This document shows, piece by piece, positions 8,926 through 18,049 of a DNA stretch of 64,000 nt. This DNA comes from Phyllobacterium sp. T1293 (GTDB lineage: Bacteria > Pseudomonadota > Alphaproteobacteria > Rhizobiales > Rhizobiaceae). The DNA lies in assembly GCF_020731415.2 (NCBI RefSeq), contig NZ_CP088273.1:2733001-2797000 (forward strand), in the 5' to 3' direction. The translations under genes and the position numbers were made by a program. Each line of letters starts with the position of its first letter. The first letter of the stretch is position 1. Under the pieces are notes generated by a model. The model was not told where the DNA came from and made no database searches. It worked only from the letters and a program-made list of their open reading frames with translations.

Positions 8926-9519
8926 CTATGAGCCGGCACCGTTCTGACCGGCCACGGCCGATGGATCGATCCAGCCGATGTTGCCGTCAGCGCGGCGGTA
9001 TACGATATTCACCTGCGTACTTCCAGAGTTGCGGAAGACAACCACTGGACTATCTTTCAGATCAAGCTCGACCACAGCAGACGCGACACTCATGCTTCTG
9101 AGCGCCATGGACGTCTCAGCCACGATTGTCGGTGCGTAATCTTCCGGAATATCCTCATCCTCATCCGGTACAGGAGCTACGACCCGGTAGGAAATATCGT
9201 CAAAAACACCGTTGGAGCCCGGTGCCTGATGCGATTTCAGACGCCGCTTATAACGGCGAAGACGCTTGTCCACGCGTTCTCCGGCTGCATCGAAAGCAAG
9301 CTGAGGATCTTGTGCCTCGCCCGCTGCCTGCAACACCGTGCCGGTATCGAGACGGATCAGGCAGTCTGCGATAAAACGCGACCCCTGCTTCTCCACTGTG
9401 ACGTGGCCTGTATATCCGCCATCGAAATATTTGGTAACCATCTCGCCGATCCGTTCGTCAATGCGAATGCGGAAAGCGTCACCAATGTCCATATGTTTCC
9501 CAGATACACGCAGACTCAT
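8926..9519 (-). CDS. hpf: Long-form ribosome hibernation promoting factor
   Basis: This 197-residue protein has an N-terminal S30AE/YfiA domain (MSLRVSGKHMDIGDAFRIRI through about residue 95) and a C-terminal dimerisation domain (about 135-190, with DSPVVVFRNSGSTQVNIVYRR region). Long HPF binds 30S subunits and joins two 70S ribosomes into inactive 100S dimers in starvation. A GAGG lies five bases before the ATG. It lies 206 bases after rpoN in the usual rpoN-hpf-ptsN order. Confidence 0.93.
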   Translation of the reverse strand: MSLRVSGKHMDIGDAFRIRIDERIGEMVTKYFDGGYTGHVTVEKQGSRFIADCLIRLDTGTVLQAAGEAQDPQLAFDAAGERVDKRLRRYKRRLKSHQAPGSNGVFDDISYRVVAPVPDEDEDIPEDYAPTIVAETSMALRSMSVASAVVELDLKDSPVVVFRNSGSTQVNIVYRRADGNIGWIDPSAVAGQNGAGS

Positions 9520-9725
9520 GATACCTCACCTTCGTTGTGACTTTTCATTGCCCGAGCCAATCTACACTGTTGTTGTAAGACGAGCAAAGACATCCCGCAC
9601 ATTCCATGCGAGCGATTCATCACATTTCACTTTCTGATTCTTCATATCCAAAGGCGCGCTTTCGCTTCAATTGACGCAAATTACCGGCGCTTCACTCTCC
9701 CTTGACCAGACTTCTATGGTCCGGT

Positions 9726-11390
9726 TCATTTACCCACTCGCTGCGATTCTACACCTGTGTGGCGGATGAATCCAGAGTTTCCGTCACCCTTGCGCACAGA
9801 AGCCTGTGCTTTTTTCTCGCGGCGCCTTTGGACTGAGGAAGCGATGTTCATCGCCTCCCGGTATTTCGCAACGGTACGCCGTGCAATATCAACGCCCTGG
9901 CCCTTCAAAAGATCCACAATTGTATCGTCGGACAAAATATCCTCAGGCTTTTCATTATCGATAAGAAGCTTGATTTGATGCCGGACAGATTGTGAAGAAT
10001 GCTGCTCGCCGCCTTCGGTGGCCGAAATTCCGGCATTGAAAAAATAGCGCAACTCGAAAACACCACGCTTCGTCAGCATGTATTTATTGGCGGTTACGCG
10101 GCTCACGGTCGATTCGTGCATACCGATGGCGTCAGCCACATTTCGCAGGTTAAGCGGCTTCAGATGTGCCACACCAAATTGCAGAAACTCGGACTGCTGG
10201 CGTACAATTTCCGTCGCCACTTTCAAAATTGTCTGCGCACGCTGGTCCAGACTGCGGGTCAACCAGTTTGCATTTTGCAGACATTCGCTCAAAAAACCCT
10301 TCTCCGCCGGGGATGCCGCGACTTTGGCAATCGTGGCATAATAGGTGTTGTTGACGAGAACGCGCGGCAAAGCATCGGGATTGAGTTCGATGTTCCAGGT
10401 CCCACCCGGCGCCATAGCGACCTGAACGTCCGGAATGATACTATCAGCCACGCCTGAGGAAAATGCCGTTCCGGGCTTCGGGTCCAGAAGCCTGATCTCC
10501 TTGAGCATATCGAGAAGGTCCGTATCTGTGACACGGCACAGTTTCCGCAAGCTGTGAAAATCCCGCTTGGCGAGCAGTTCCAGATTTTGCAGAAGCATCG
10601 TCATCGCCGGATCGAGCCGGTTTTTGGCACGCAGCTGAATGGCCAGACACTCGGCCAGATCGCGGGCAAAAAGGCCCGCGGGTTCGAACGTCTGCAGAAC
10701 AGCAATGAGCCTGTTGATATGGGCCGCATCAACTCCCAATCTCTCGGCAATTTCATCCACATCGGCGCGCAGATAGCCCATTTCGTCAAGATGGTCTGCA
10801 AGCTCCGCCGCAATCAGCCGGTCCGCAGCATCAACAAAAGCAAAGATGATCTGTTCGCCCACATGGTCGCGCAACGTCAGGGGCGAAGCCGTTACCTGTT
10901 CGAGGTTGAACCCTTCACCACCCGTCGACACATATCCGTCACCGGAGGACGATTTCCACTGCGTCGCCAGATCTCCCGCAATGAAATCATGGGTTCCGGG
11001 ATCATCGGGAAAGATATTTTCCAGCGAACTGTCGAATGTATCGGACATGGAACCGGAGCTGGTGGTCTCGCCACTGACAAGCCAATGTTCGCTCTGCCCG
11101 TCCGCATCGGAGCCATCCCCATGTTCAGCGGCGTCACCACTATTGAGGTTGCGCGAGTAATCACCCGCTTCTTCGGGTCCCTGCCCGTCTGATATGGTCC
11201 GGCTTTCAAAGGAAAAAGGCTCGTTCGCCGCATCATCGCGTTCCAGCAGGGGATTTTTTTCAATCTCCTGTTCGATAAACTGCTCAAGCTCGACATAAGT
11301 CAGTTGCAAAAGTCGAATCGACTGCATGAGCAGTGGCGTCATCACCAGCGACTGTGTTTGCCTCAAATCGAGTTTTGGCGACAATGCCAT
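9726..11390 (-). CDS. rpoN: RNA polymerase sigma-54 factor
   Basis: This 554-residue RpoN shows Region I at the N terminus (Gln-rich LDLRQTQSLVMTPLLMQSIR), an acidic Region II, and the helix-turn-helix ADAIGMHESTVSRVTANKYM. The RpoN box ARRTVAKYRE falls at residues 503-512 and reads the -24 element. A tail of 42 residues follows the box and looks longer than usual. RpoN directs transcription of nitrogen and carbon-source genes with enhancer-binding ATPases. A sigma-54-like site facing away from the gene lies 47 bases before its start. Confidence 0.97.
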   Translation of the reverse strand: MALSPKLDLRQTQSLVMTPLLMQSIRLLQLTYVELEQFIEQEIEKNPLLERDDAANEPFSFESRTISDGQGPEEAGDYSRNLNSGDAAEHGDGSDADGQSEHWLVSGETTSSGSMSDTFDSSLENIFPDDPGTHDFIAGDLATQWKSSSGDGYVSTGGEGFNLEQVTASPLTLRDHVGEQIIFAFVDAADRLIAAELADHLDEMGYLRADVDEIAERLGVDAAHINRLIAVLQTFEPAGLFARDLAECLAIQLRAKNRLDPAMTMLLQNLELLAKRDFHSLRKLCRVTDTDLLDMLKEIRLLDPKPGTAFSSGVADSIIPDVQVAMAPGGTWNIELNPDALPRVLVNNTYYATIAKVAASPAEKGFLSECLQNANWLTRSLDQRAQTILKVATEIVRQQSEFLQFGVAHLKPLNLRNVADAIGMHESTVSRVTANKYMLTKRGVFELRYFFNAGISATEGGEQHSSQSVRHQIKLLIDNEKPEDILSDDTIVDLLKGQGVDIARRTVAKYREAMNIASSVQRRREKKAQASVRKGDGNSGFIRHTGVESQRVGK

Positions 11391-11436
11391 GGTGAACGCG
11401 AGGACCCCTGTACGAAATTCTTTTCAATGTACAGAA

Positions 11437-11453
11437 CTGGCCCAATCCTTGCT
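11437..11453 (+). promoter_or_regulatory. rpoN: Candidate sigma-54 (-24/-12) element opposing rpoN
   Basis: CTGGCCCAATCCTTGCT has the invariant GG (11439-11440) and GC (11451-11452) with the required ten bases between them, and matches YTGGCACGNNNNTTGCW at most other positions. It points rightward, opposite to rpoN. Site identity is from pattern only; autorepression of rpoN from such a site is inference. Confidence 0.4.
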
Positions 11454-11557
11454 TGTCAATTCCGACAAAGCAAAAAACGACTCTTTTCAGTAAAATTCGT
11501 CTGGATACACGGCTCAAGAAGCAATTTCCGGCGAAAAGTCATCAGAAATCGACAAAA

Positions 11558-12382
11558 TCAGAGCTTGAACTGATCACCGAGATAAAGACGCCGAACATCT
11601 GGATTGGCAATAATTTCATCCGGACGGCCATGGGTCAGAACCTGACCAGCATGAATAATATAAGCGCGGTCGATCAGCTTCAATGTCTCGCGCACATTGT
11701 GGTCAGTGATGAGCACACCGATGCCACGGCTGGTCAAATGGCGCACGAGTTGCTGGATATCCGCCACGGCAATCGGGTCAACACCGGCAAAGGGTTCGTC
11801 CAGCAGCATGAAATTGGGACGCGAAGCCAAAGCGCGCGCAATTTCGAGACGCCGCCGCTCACCACCCGACAGCGAAAGCGCCGGGGCCTTGCGCAAATGG
11901 GCAATGTGAAACTCTTCCAAAAGGGAATCCAGTTCCTGCGCCCGCGCCGAACGATCCTTCTCGACAACTTCGAGTACGGCCTTGATATTGTTTTCGACGG
12001 AGAGGCCCCGAAAAATGGATGCTTCCTGCGGCAGATAGCCAATGCCAAGGCGTGAACGGCGATACATCGGCATCGTCGTGACATCAAAGCCATCGATCTC
12101 GATATTGCCCTTGTCAACAGGCACAAGCCCGGTGACCATGTAAAAACAGGTGGTCTTGCCAGCGCCGTTCGGACCCAGAATACCAACAGCTTCACCGGCG
12201 CGCACGCCAAAGGAAACGCCATTGACCACCTGACGGCCATTATAGCTCTTGGTGATGCCGCGCGCGACGAGCGTGCCCTTCATCCGATCCGTAGCAGTTG
12301 GATCAGCGGCCCGCATCTCCTGAGAAATGCGAGCGTCTGGCGATACGGGAGTCTGGGTGGATCGACGCGAGAACAGGGACAC
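11558..12382 (-). CDS. lptB: LPS transport ATPase LptB
   Basis: This ABC ATPase of up to 274 residues has Walker A GPNGAGKTT, signature LSGGERRRLEIARAL, Walker B FMLLDEPFAGVDP and a closing H-loop LITDHNV. LptB energises extraction of LPS by LptFG and its passage along the LptC-LptA bridge. It follows lptA by 13 bases in the order lptC-lptA-lptB. The GTG start at 12382 adds about 33 low-similarity residues before MKGTLVARG, so the true start may be an internal ATG at 12316 or 12283. Confidence 0.94.
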   Translation of the reverse strand: MSLFSRRSTQTPVSPDARISQEMRAADPTATDRMKGTLVARGITKSYNGRQVVNGVSFGVRAGEAVGILGPNGAGKTTCFYMVTGLVPVDKGNIEIDGFDVTTMPMYRRSRLGIGYLPQEASIFRGLSVENNIKAVLEVVEKDRSARAQELDSLLEEFHIAHLRKAPALSLSGGERRRLEIARALASRPNFMLLDEPFAGVDPIAVADIQQLVRHLTSRGIGVLITDHNVRETLKLIDRAYIIHAGQVLTHGRPDEIIANPDVRRLYLGDQFKL

Positions 12383-12395
12383 TTATACCGCCGGT

Positions 12396-13028
12396 CTAGT
12401 TTTTCGGAGCACTTTTCGGTGCAACAACGATGGAGACACGGCCAGTCTGGCCATTCTTGCAGCTTTCCAGCTGCGCCTGTCCGCTCTTCATCTGCACGGT
12501 CAGCTTGCAGCCGACGCCGACATTGTCACCCTGAGACAGAACAACCTTGCTACCGGTCAAGACCAGAACCTGCGTCTTCATGTCAAACGTGCCGTGATCG
12601 CCCGTGGCAACCTGATCCTCTGACTTGACGTAGACCTTGTCATTGACCTCGATATGATCAATGTCCTGAGCACCGGCTCCTGCTGGCGAAGCAGGGTTGG
12701 CTTCCGTCTTTTTTGCAGCTTTGTCGGCAGCTTTTTCCGCTTCGGTCTTTTCAGGCTTCTTCACGTAATAAACGACCATCGAGCCGGCCTTCATCAACGT
12801 GGTGCCCTGTACAACCGATACGTTGCCAGTAAAAGTTGCTGTACCGACGTCATTGTGAACGTCGAGGCGATCAGAATCGATCTGGATGGGCTGATCGCTC
12901 GAAAGCTTCATACCGTTTGGAGCAACGGTCTTGCTCGCATCCTGTGCTGCAACAGGACCAATCATGGAGGTTGCCAAAATACCCAATGCAACAGTCGATA
13001 TGCTGATCAGTCTTGTCCCGCGCGACAT
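12396..13028 (-). CDS. lptA: LPS transport periplasmic protein LptA
   Basis: This 210-residue protein has a signal peptide (hydrophobic run, cleavage near GPVAAQD) and an OstA/LptA beta-jellyroll with SDQPIQIDSDRLDVH and YVKSEDQVATGDHGTFDM. A Lys/Ala/Glu-rich insert near residues 90-115 (KKPEKTEAEKAADKAAKKTE) interrupts the fold as a flexible loop. LptA oligomers span the periplasm and carry LPS to LptD. GGAG sits nine bases before the ATG. It lies 44 bases after lptC. Confidence 0.9.
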   Translation of the reverse strand: MSRGTRLISISTVALGILATSMIGPVAAQDASKTVAPNGMKLSSDQPIQIDSDRLDVHNDVGTATFTGNVSVVQGTTLMKAGSMVVYYVKKPEKTEAEKAADKAAKKTEANPASPAGAGAQDIDHIEVNDKVYVKSEDQVATGDHGTFDMKTQVLVLTGSKVVLSQGDNVGVGCKLTVQMKSGQAQLESCKNGQTGRVSIVVAPKSAPKN

Positions 13029-13072
13029 TGTCTCAATCTCCTAAATCCGGGATATCCCCATGAGGCCCGCAA

Positions 13073-13810
13073 TCACTGTTGTGATTTGGCTTCCTTGCGA
13101 CCTTCTTGCAGCTTTGCGGGCTGAATGACAAGCCTGACACCCTTTTCAAAGACCATTACTTTGCCACTCTGAGTAATTTTCATGCTGTCTGCGACAATAC
13201 TGGCACTGCTATTCTCGATCCTGACCGGTTGATCGGTCGACATCGTGTTCGCTTCTATATTGATATCGGCGGATTTCAACTGTGCTTTCATACCATCTGA
13301 AGTTGTCAGCGTTATATCGTTGTCCAGCTTCAGCTGACGGTTGGCATTGTCATAAAGACCTGACTTGGCATGCACCTGCGCACGCAATTCCGAGCCAACA
13401 GGAATTTCGGCGTTGATGTTCTCAAGAGTGATCAGGGCGCTGTTACCGACATCCTGCAGGGCGCGTTCCGCACCCATCTTGTAGGGAAGCTTGTCCTTGG
13501 TGAAGCCATCAAGCTTCGGATTGGTCATGACAAGCTTGCCGTCCTGAATGCCGGCACTGTCCAACGAAATATTGCTTGGAATGTTGGTCGTGGAAAAGAA
13601 AGTGAACCAGGAAAACACACCGGCGCCAACCAATGCGATCGTCGGCAGCGCGAACTTCAGGAAGCGCACACGCCGGGAATGACGCTCCGCCGCACGAAAA
13701 ACGTGCGATTCCTTTTCGGTGGCAGCAAATTGCCGCGCAACTTCCGCATGCTGCGCAGCAGCTGCTGTTGCATCACCGTTAGGATGCGTATGTTTAAGTT
13801 CAATGGACAT
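13073..13810 (-). CDS. lptC: LPS export protein LptC
   Basis: This 245-residue protein has a basic N terminus, one transmembrane helix near residues 51-68 (LKFALPTIALVGAGVFSWF) and a periplasmic LptC beta-jellyroll. The domain includes the phrase ENINAEIPVGSELRAQVHAKS and ends QPVRIENSSASIVADSMKI. LptC anchors the LPS bridge to the LptBFG complex. It heads the lptC-lptA-lptB set, with a 259-base non-coding stretch between it and the divergent sppA. Confidence 0.88.
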   Translation of the reverse strand: MSIELKHTHPNGDATAAAAQHAEVARQFAATEKESHVFRAAERHSRRVRFLKFALPTIALVGAGVFSWFTFFSTTNIPSNISLDSAGIQDGKLVMTNPKLDGFTKDKLPYKMGAERALQDVGNSALITLENINAEIPVGSELRAQVHAKSGLYDNANRQLKLDNDITLTTSDGMKAQLKSADINIEANTMSTDQPVRIENSSASIVADSMKITQSGKVMVFEKGVRLVIQPAKLQEGRKEAKSQQ

Positions 13811-14069
13811 AAGTTGGTTATACTACCGATTGAAATCTACTGGCGCTGCGTTAGTCGGACGCCAATGTGGTTATTTTTCGATGAAACGAACGAGCGCCCA
13901 TAGCACAAGCTGCATCTGATCGAACAAGTATGCCGTCATCTGCCCATATACAAGGTGCGCGGCGAATTGCCTATATCGCTCAATACACTAGACTCAAGGC
14001 TCTGGACATCCTCAGAATGTTGCCGCAGAAGAATGCTTACATTCAATTGGACAGGAAACGGACAAGACG

Positions 14070-15056
14070 ATGGCAAACACCGCTGACGCAATTATCGACA
14101 GGCGTCGTCTCCGGCGCAAGCTGACATTCTGGCGCGTCCTTGCCCTGCTCGTGGTGGCACTTGCATTGATCGCGCTCTACGGCTTTCTTTCCGGCTCCGA
14201 CCGTCTTTCGGGCAAAACTGCCCCGCACATCGCCAAAGTCCGCATCGAGGGAACCATCTTCGAAAATGACGAACTCATCAAACGCCTTGGTGAAGTTGCT
14301 GATTCTGCAGCGGTAAAAGGCGTCATCCTCTCGGTGGATTCGCCCGGCGGCACCACTGCTGGTGGAGAAGCCATTTACGAAGCGGTCCGCAAGATCGCAG
14401 CGAAAAAGCCCGTGGTCGCGCAGGTGGGTACTCTTGCCGCTTCGGCGGGTTACATGATTGCCAGCGGTTCGGATCATATCGTCGCACGCCAGTCTTCCAT
14501 CGTCGGGTCTATCGGCGTACTTTTTCAATATCCTGACATTTCGGAATTGCTGACAAAGATCGGCGTCAAAGTCGAAACCATCAAATCCAGCCCGCTCAAG
14601 GCCGAGCCAAACTTTTTCAATCCAGCAAGCGATGAAGCCAAAGCGATGATCCATCGCATGATCATGGATTCCTATGACTGGTTTGTCGGAATTGTGCAGG
14701 AGCGGCGCAAATTTACCCGCGAGCAGACGCTTGCGCTCGCCGACGGCTCTGTTTTCACTGGCAGACAGGCTCTTGCCAACAAGCTTATCGATGAGCTTGG
14801 CGGTGAAGATAAGTCTGTTGCATGGCTGAAAACCAAGGGTGTGGACGAGAAACTGCCTGTGGTTGAATGGAAACCCGTTCAAAAAACCGCTTTTAGTTCG
14901 CTTTTGTCGCAATCAGCGTTGAAAATGCTGGCAGAATATCTCGGCATTCCGCAGGAAAGCGCCGGCTTGCTCAAGGATTTGACCGGTGATCGTATCTTCC
15001 TTGACGGGCTCGTTTCAGTTTGGCACGTTGACGGCAAGCCTGTCGGGGCGCAATAG
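14070..15056 (+). CDS. sppA: Signal peptide peptidase SppA (S49)
   Basis: This 328-residue membrane-anchored serine protease has one N-terminal helix (residues 20-40) and an S49 domain. The proposed nucleophile is Ser125 in TLAASAGYMIAS and the general base Lys177 in IKSSPLKAEP; their 52-residue spacing matches the Ser147/Lys199 dyad known from B. subtilis SppA. SppA degrades cleaved signal peptides in the membrane. This is the short, single-domain form. It leads a rightward group with ihfB and a LapA-like gene. Confidence 0.93.
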   Translation: MANTADAIIDRRRLRRKLTFWRVLALLVVALALIALYGFLSGSDRLSGKTAPHIAKVRIEGTIFENDELIKRLGEVADSAAVKGVILSVDSPGGTTAGGEAIYEAVRKIAAKKPVVAQVGTLAASAGYMIASGSDHIVARQSSIVGSIGVLFQYPDISELLTKIGVKVETIKSSPLKAEPNFFNPASDEAKAMIHRMIMDSYDWFVGIVQERRKFTREQTLALADGSVFTGRQALANKLIDELGGEDKSVAWLKTKGVDEKLPVVEWKPVQKTAFSSLLSQSALKMLAEYLGIPQESAGLLKDLTGDRIFLDGLVSVWHVDGKPVGAQ

Positions 15057-15133
15057 GATATTTAAGCTTACAGGATCAGTGACATAGTCATAATGGCCGT
15101 GTCATCTGAACTTGAACCAGAAGGGATTATGCC

Positions 15134-15415
15134 GTGATCAAATCAGAGCTCGTCCAGATCATTGCCAACCGCAATCCGCACCTGTTTCAGCGTGATGTCG
15201 AAAATATCGTCGGCGCCATATTTGATGAGATCACCGATGCTCTGGCGGAGGGAAACCGGGTCGAGCTGCGGGGCTTCGGTGCATTTTCGGTAAAAAACCG
15301 TCCCGCCCGCAGCGGCCGCAATCCCCGTACCGGCGACAGTGTCGAGGTTGAAGAAAAATGGGTGCCATTTTTCAAGACCGGCAAGGAATTGCGCGACAGG
15401 CTGAACGCCGACTGA
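15134..15415 (+). CDS. ihfB: Integration host factor beta subunit
   Basis: This 93-residue HU/IHF-fold protein contains the DNA-arm sequence [34 protein letters not shown], whose Pro intercalates into DNA. Length and the IHF-type helix [18 protein letters not shown] favour IHF-beta over HU. It heterodimerises with IHF-alpha, bends DNA sharply and assists sigma-54 promoters and recombination. The start is GTG at 15134, preceded by GAAGGG. The sppA-ihfB-LapA order is common in Rhizobiales. Confidence 0.93.
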   Translation: MIKSELVQIIANRNPHLFQRDVENIVGAIFDEITDALAEGNRVELRGFGAFSVKNRPARSGRNPRTGDSVEVEEKWVPFFKTGKELRDRLNAD

Positions 15416-15484
15416 GCGCAGTGACAAGCCGGGGCGGCTCGATTGCCTGACTATTTGTGAAGTGCCGTCACCCTGGAGAGAGAA

Positions 15485-15814
15485 ATGATCAATCGCGTTG
15501 TTGTCGTCCTCATTCTTGTGCCGCTTGCCGTCATTCTGATTGCCTTGTCGGTGGCCAATCGCGGGCTGGTGACTTTCACGATTGATCCATTCAATCCGGG
15601 AAATCCCGGGCTTTCCTATTCGGCCCCTCTGTTCGTCTGGCTGTTTCTTGCACTCATCATCGGCCTGATCCTTGGCAGTTTTGCCACCTGGTTCAATCAG
15701 GGAAAGCATCGCAAGCTGGCTCGCCAGCGCAAACAGGAAGCGGAACTCCTGCGCATAGAAGCGCGGAAATCAGCCGCCACCCAGTCAACACCCAATCTCC
15801 CATCGCTGCATTAA
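15485..15814 (+). CDS. LapA/DUF1049-domain membrane protein
   Basis: This 109-residue protein has two transmembrane helices (about residues 5-22 and 52-71) and a basic, coiled cytoplasmic tail (NQGKHRKLARQRKQEAELLRIEARK), matching the LapA_dom/DUF1049 family. In E. coli LapA helps LapB control LpxC stability, so a link to LPS homeostasis is plausible given the lpt genes nearby, but function in this group is not established. GGAGAGAGA precedes the ATG. Confidence 0.8.
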   Translation: MINRVVVVLILVPLAVILIALSVANRGLVTFTIDPFNPGNPGLSYSAPLFVWLFLALIIGLILGSFATWFNQGKHRKLARQRKQEAELLRIEARKSAATQSTPNLPSLH

Positions 15815-15838
15815 ACGGCATATTTTCAAGGATTTACG

Positions 15839-16813
15839 ATGAAACTGGTCTCACCGGCTGAGGTTGACGGGCTGTTGAACTGGCCGGATATGATCAATGC
15901 CATCGAAACGGCGTTCCGTCAGGGTGTGATCCAGCCTGTCCGCCACCACCATACGGTTGATCGTCCTGACGGCGCTGCATCGACGCTTTTGCTGATGCCC
16001 GCATGGTCGGATTTCGATGCACTTGGCGATTCCACGAAAGGCTATATGGGCGTCAAGATCGTCACCGTCTCGCCTGACAACGGCGCCATCGCCAAACCTG
16101 CCGTCATGGGTGTCTATCTCCTGCTGGATGGAAAAACAGGTGAACCCAAGGCCCTGATCGATGGCCAGCGATTGACCACATGGCGCACCGCGGGTGCTTC
16201 CGCCCTTGCCGCCCGCTATCTTGCCCGCGAAGACGCATCCAAACTCGTTATCCTTGGCGCAGGCGCGCTATCCGGCTTTCTTGCCCGTGCGCACAGCTCT
16301 GTCAGGCCAATCCGCGAGATTTCCATCTGGAACCGCAATTTTGACAATGCGCAGAAAGTGGCTACGGACCTTGTTGCCGACGGTTTCAATGCCAAAGCTG
16401 TCACCGATAAGGATGCAGCCATTGCCGATGCCGACATTATCGCGGCAGGAACGCTTTCTACCGAGCCACTCATTCTCGGCAAACATCTGAAAAAGGGCGC
16501 TCACGTCGATCTTATCGGTGCATTTACCCCTGCCATGCGCGAAAGCGATGATGAGTGCGTGAAGCTTGCGCGGGTGTTTGTCGACACGAAAGAAGGTGCG
16601 CTGAAAGAAGGCGGCGATATTGTCCAGCCAATCAAGGCGGGTGTGATCAGCGAAAGCCACGTCGTTGGCGATCTGTTCGATCTCACGCGCGGCAAGGTCA
16701 AAGGGCGCCAATCACCTGATGAAATCACCCTGTTCAAGTCAGTCGGTGCAGCCCTGGAAGACCTTGCGGCGGGTATTCTGGTCTATGAAAAGGCGATTGC
16801 TGCCTCGATTTGA
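15839..16813 (+). CDS. Ornithine cyclodeaminase / mu-crystallin family oxidoreductase
   Basis: This 324-residue protein has the family core DSTKGYMGVKIVTVSPDN and a Rossmann nucleotide-binding motif VILGAGALSGFLARA near residues 140-154. Family members are NAD(P)-dependent and act as ornithine cyclodeaminases, alanine dehydrogenases or Delta1-pyrroline-2-carboxylate reductases; these cannot be separated on sequence impressions alone. It follows the LapA-like gene by 24 bases and may share its transcript. Confidence 0.82.
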   Translation: MKLVSPAEVDGLLNWPDMINAIETAFRQGVIQPVRHHHTVDRPDGAASTLLLMPAWSDFDALGDSTKGYMGVKIVTVSPDNGAIAKPAVMGVYLLLDGKTGEPKALIDGQRLTTWRTAGASALAARYLAREDASKLVILGAGALSGFLARAHSSVRPIREISIWNRNFDNAQKVATDLVADGFNAKAVTDKDAAIADADIIAAGTLSTEPLILGKHLKKGAHVDLIGAFTPAMRESDDECVKLARVFVDTKEGALKEGGDIVQPIKAGVISESHVVGDLFDLTRGKVKGRQSPDEITLFKSVGAALEDLAAGILVYEKAIAASI

Positions 16814-16897
16814 GTGTTTTTGCTTTCGCCTTTCCTCGTCTTGGCATAGGAAACCACCATTGGATCAAAGGCCAAGGGAATACGAGGGCATAGTCGT

Positions 16898-18049
16898 TTG
16901 AAATCGTCTGGTGGAAAAATCAGGAAAGCCGGGGGTACCGGCCCCCGGGGTACTGACCCCCGGGGCGCAAACCCCAAGGGTGCGAGCCCGAAGAGTGCAG
17001 GACCAAAGGCCGCTCCCTACAAGCAGCAGGCCACCAAGCCGCGCCCGCAATTTGCCAAACCTGCCCCTGCGCCTGAGAATGACACCCGCGTCAAGGCCGC
17101 GCCGCGTTCTGAACCCCTGCCGAAGCGTGTCCTGACCCGTCGGACAGGTGCGCGGCCAACTGAAAAGACCGGCTTGATCCTCGAAACACTGCCATCCGAT
17201 GATTATGCGCTGCTCGATAGCGGCAATGGCCTGAAGCTTGAACAATATGGGCCCTACCGGATCATCCGCCCAGAGGGGCAGGCGATCTGGCTCCCGGCAT
17301 GGAACAAGGCCGAATGGGACAAGGCAGATGCTGTCTTCACGGGCAATACGGATGAAGAAGGCGTCGGACGCTGGCATTTTCCACACGTACCACTCGGCGA
17401 AACATGGCCTATGGCCTATGAAGGCATTCCGTTCTTCGGTCGCTTCACTTCATTTCGCCATGTCGGTGTGTTTCCTGAGCAGGGAACACACTGGTCGCAC
17501 ATGGACCAAACTATCCGCAACGCCAAGCGTCCGGTAAAGGTGCTCAATCTCTTTGGATATACCGGCGTTGCCTCGCTGGTTGCGGCGCGCGCCGGTGCGG
17601 AGGTAACGCATGTCGATGCCTCCAAGAAAGCAATCGTCTGGGCGCGGGAAAATCAGGAAATGGCTGGCCTTTCCAGCAAGCCTATTCGCTGGATTTGCGA
17701 AGATGCGATGAAGTTCGTCGCCCGCGAAGAGCGGCGCGGCAGTGGCTATGATATCATCCTGCTTGATCCCCCCGCCTATGGCCGTGGCCCGAATGGCGAG
17801 GTCTGGCAGCTTTTCGACAACCTGCCTGATATGGTCGACCTTTGCCGGTCGATCCTCACACCCAACGCCCTTGGCGTCGTTTTAACAGCCTATTCCATCC
17901 GGGCATCATTCTTTGCCATCCATGAATTGATGCGCGACGCCTTCACCGGGCTTGGCGGCGAAGTACAATCGGGCGAACTGATCCTGCGCGAACGCTCCTC
18001 CGGCCGCGCCCTTTCCACGTCCATGTTCAGCCGCTGGGGTGCCAAATGA
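16898..18049 (+). CDS. Class I SAM-dependent rRNA methyltransferase-like protein
   Basis: This protein of about 383 residues has a disordered basic N terminus, a central region from about 89, and a RlmI/RlmK-like Rossmann methyltransferase domain with motif I VLNLFGYTGVASLVAARAG, an acidic residue in VTHVDASKKAI, and the catalytic-loop motif ILLDPPAYGRGP. Family relatives methylate cytosine or guanine in 23S rRNA; the target here is unknown. The TTG start at 16898 lets the reading frame include five pentapeptide repeats; a later start is possible because the first 85 residues are low complexity. It overlaps the following SpoU gene by four bases. Confidence 0.82.
   Translation: MKSSGGKIRKAGGTGPRGTDPRGANPKGASPKSAGPKAAPYKQQATKPRPQFAKPAPAPENDTRVKAAPRSEPLPKRVLTRRTGARPTEKTGLILETLPSDDYALLDSGNGLKLEQYGPYRIIRPEGQAIWLPAWNKAEWDKADAVFTGNTDEEGVGRWHFPHVPLGETWPMAYEGIPFFGRFTSFRHVGVFPEQGTHWSHMDQTIRNAKRPVKVLNLFGYTGVASLVAARAGAEVTHVDASKKAIVWARENQEMAGLSSKPIRWICEDAMKFVAREERRGSGYDIILLDPPAYGRGPNGEVWQLFDNLPDMVDLCRSILTPNALGVVLTAYSIRASFFAIHELMRDAFTGLGGEVQSGELILRERSSGRALSTSMFSRWGAK
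16934..17008 (+). repeat. Five 15-bp tandem units coding pentapeptides
   Basis: The coding frame reads GTGPR, GTDPR, GANPK, GASPK, SAGPK, each 15 bases, with AAPYK as a decayed sixth. The DNA core CCCCGGGG is nearly identical in the first two units and drifts in later ones. This looks like a small in-frame minisatellite in the disordered tail of the methyltransferase. Confidence 0.75.

Noticed and set aside
13811..14069. Possible gene or RNA in the lptC-sppA gap
   Set aside because: Short frames exist, but none has a ribosome site or recognisable feature and I saw no strong hairpin; probably only divergent promoters.
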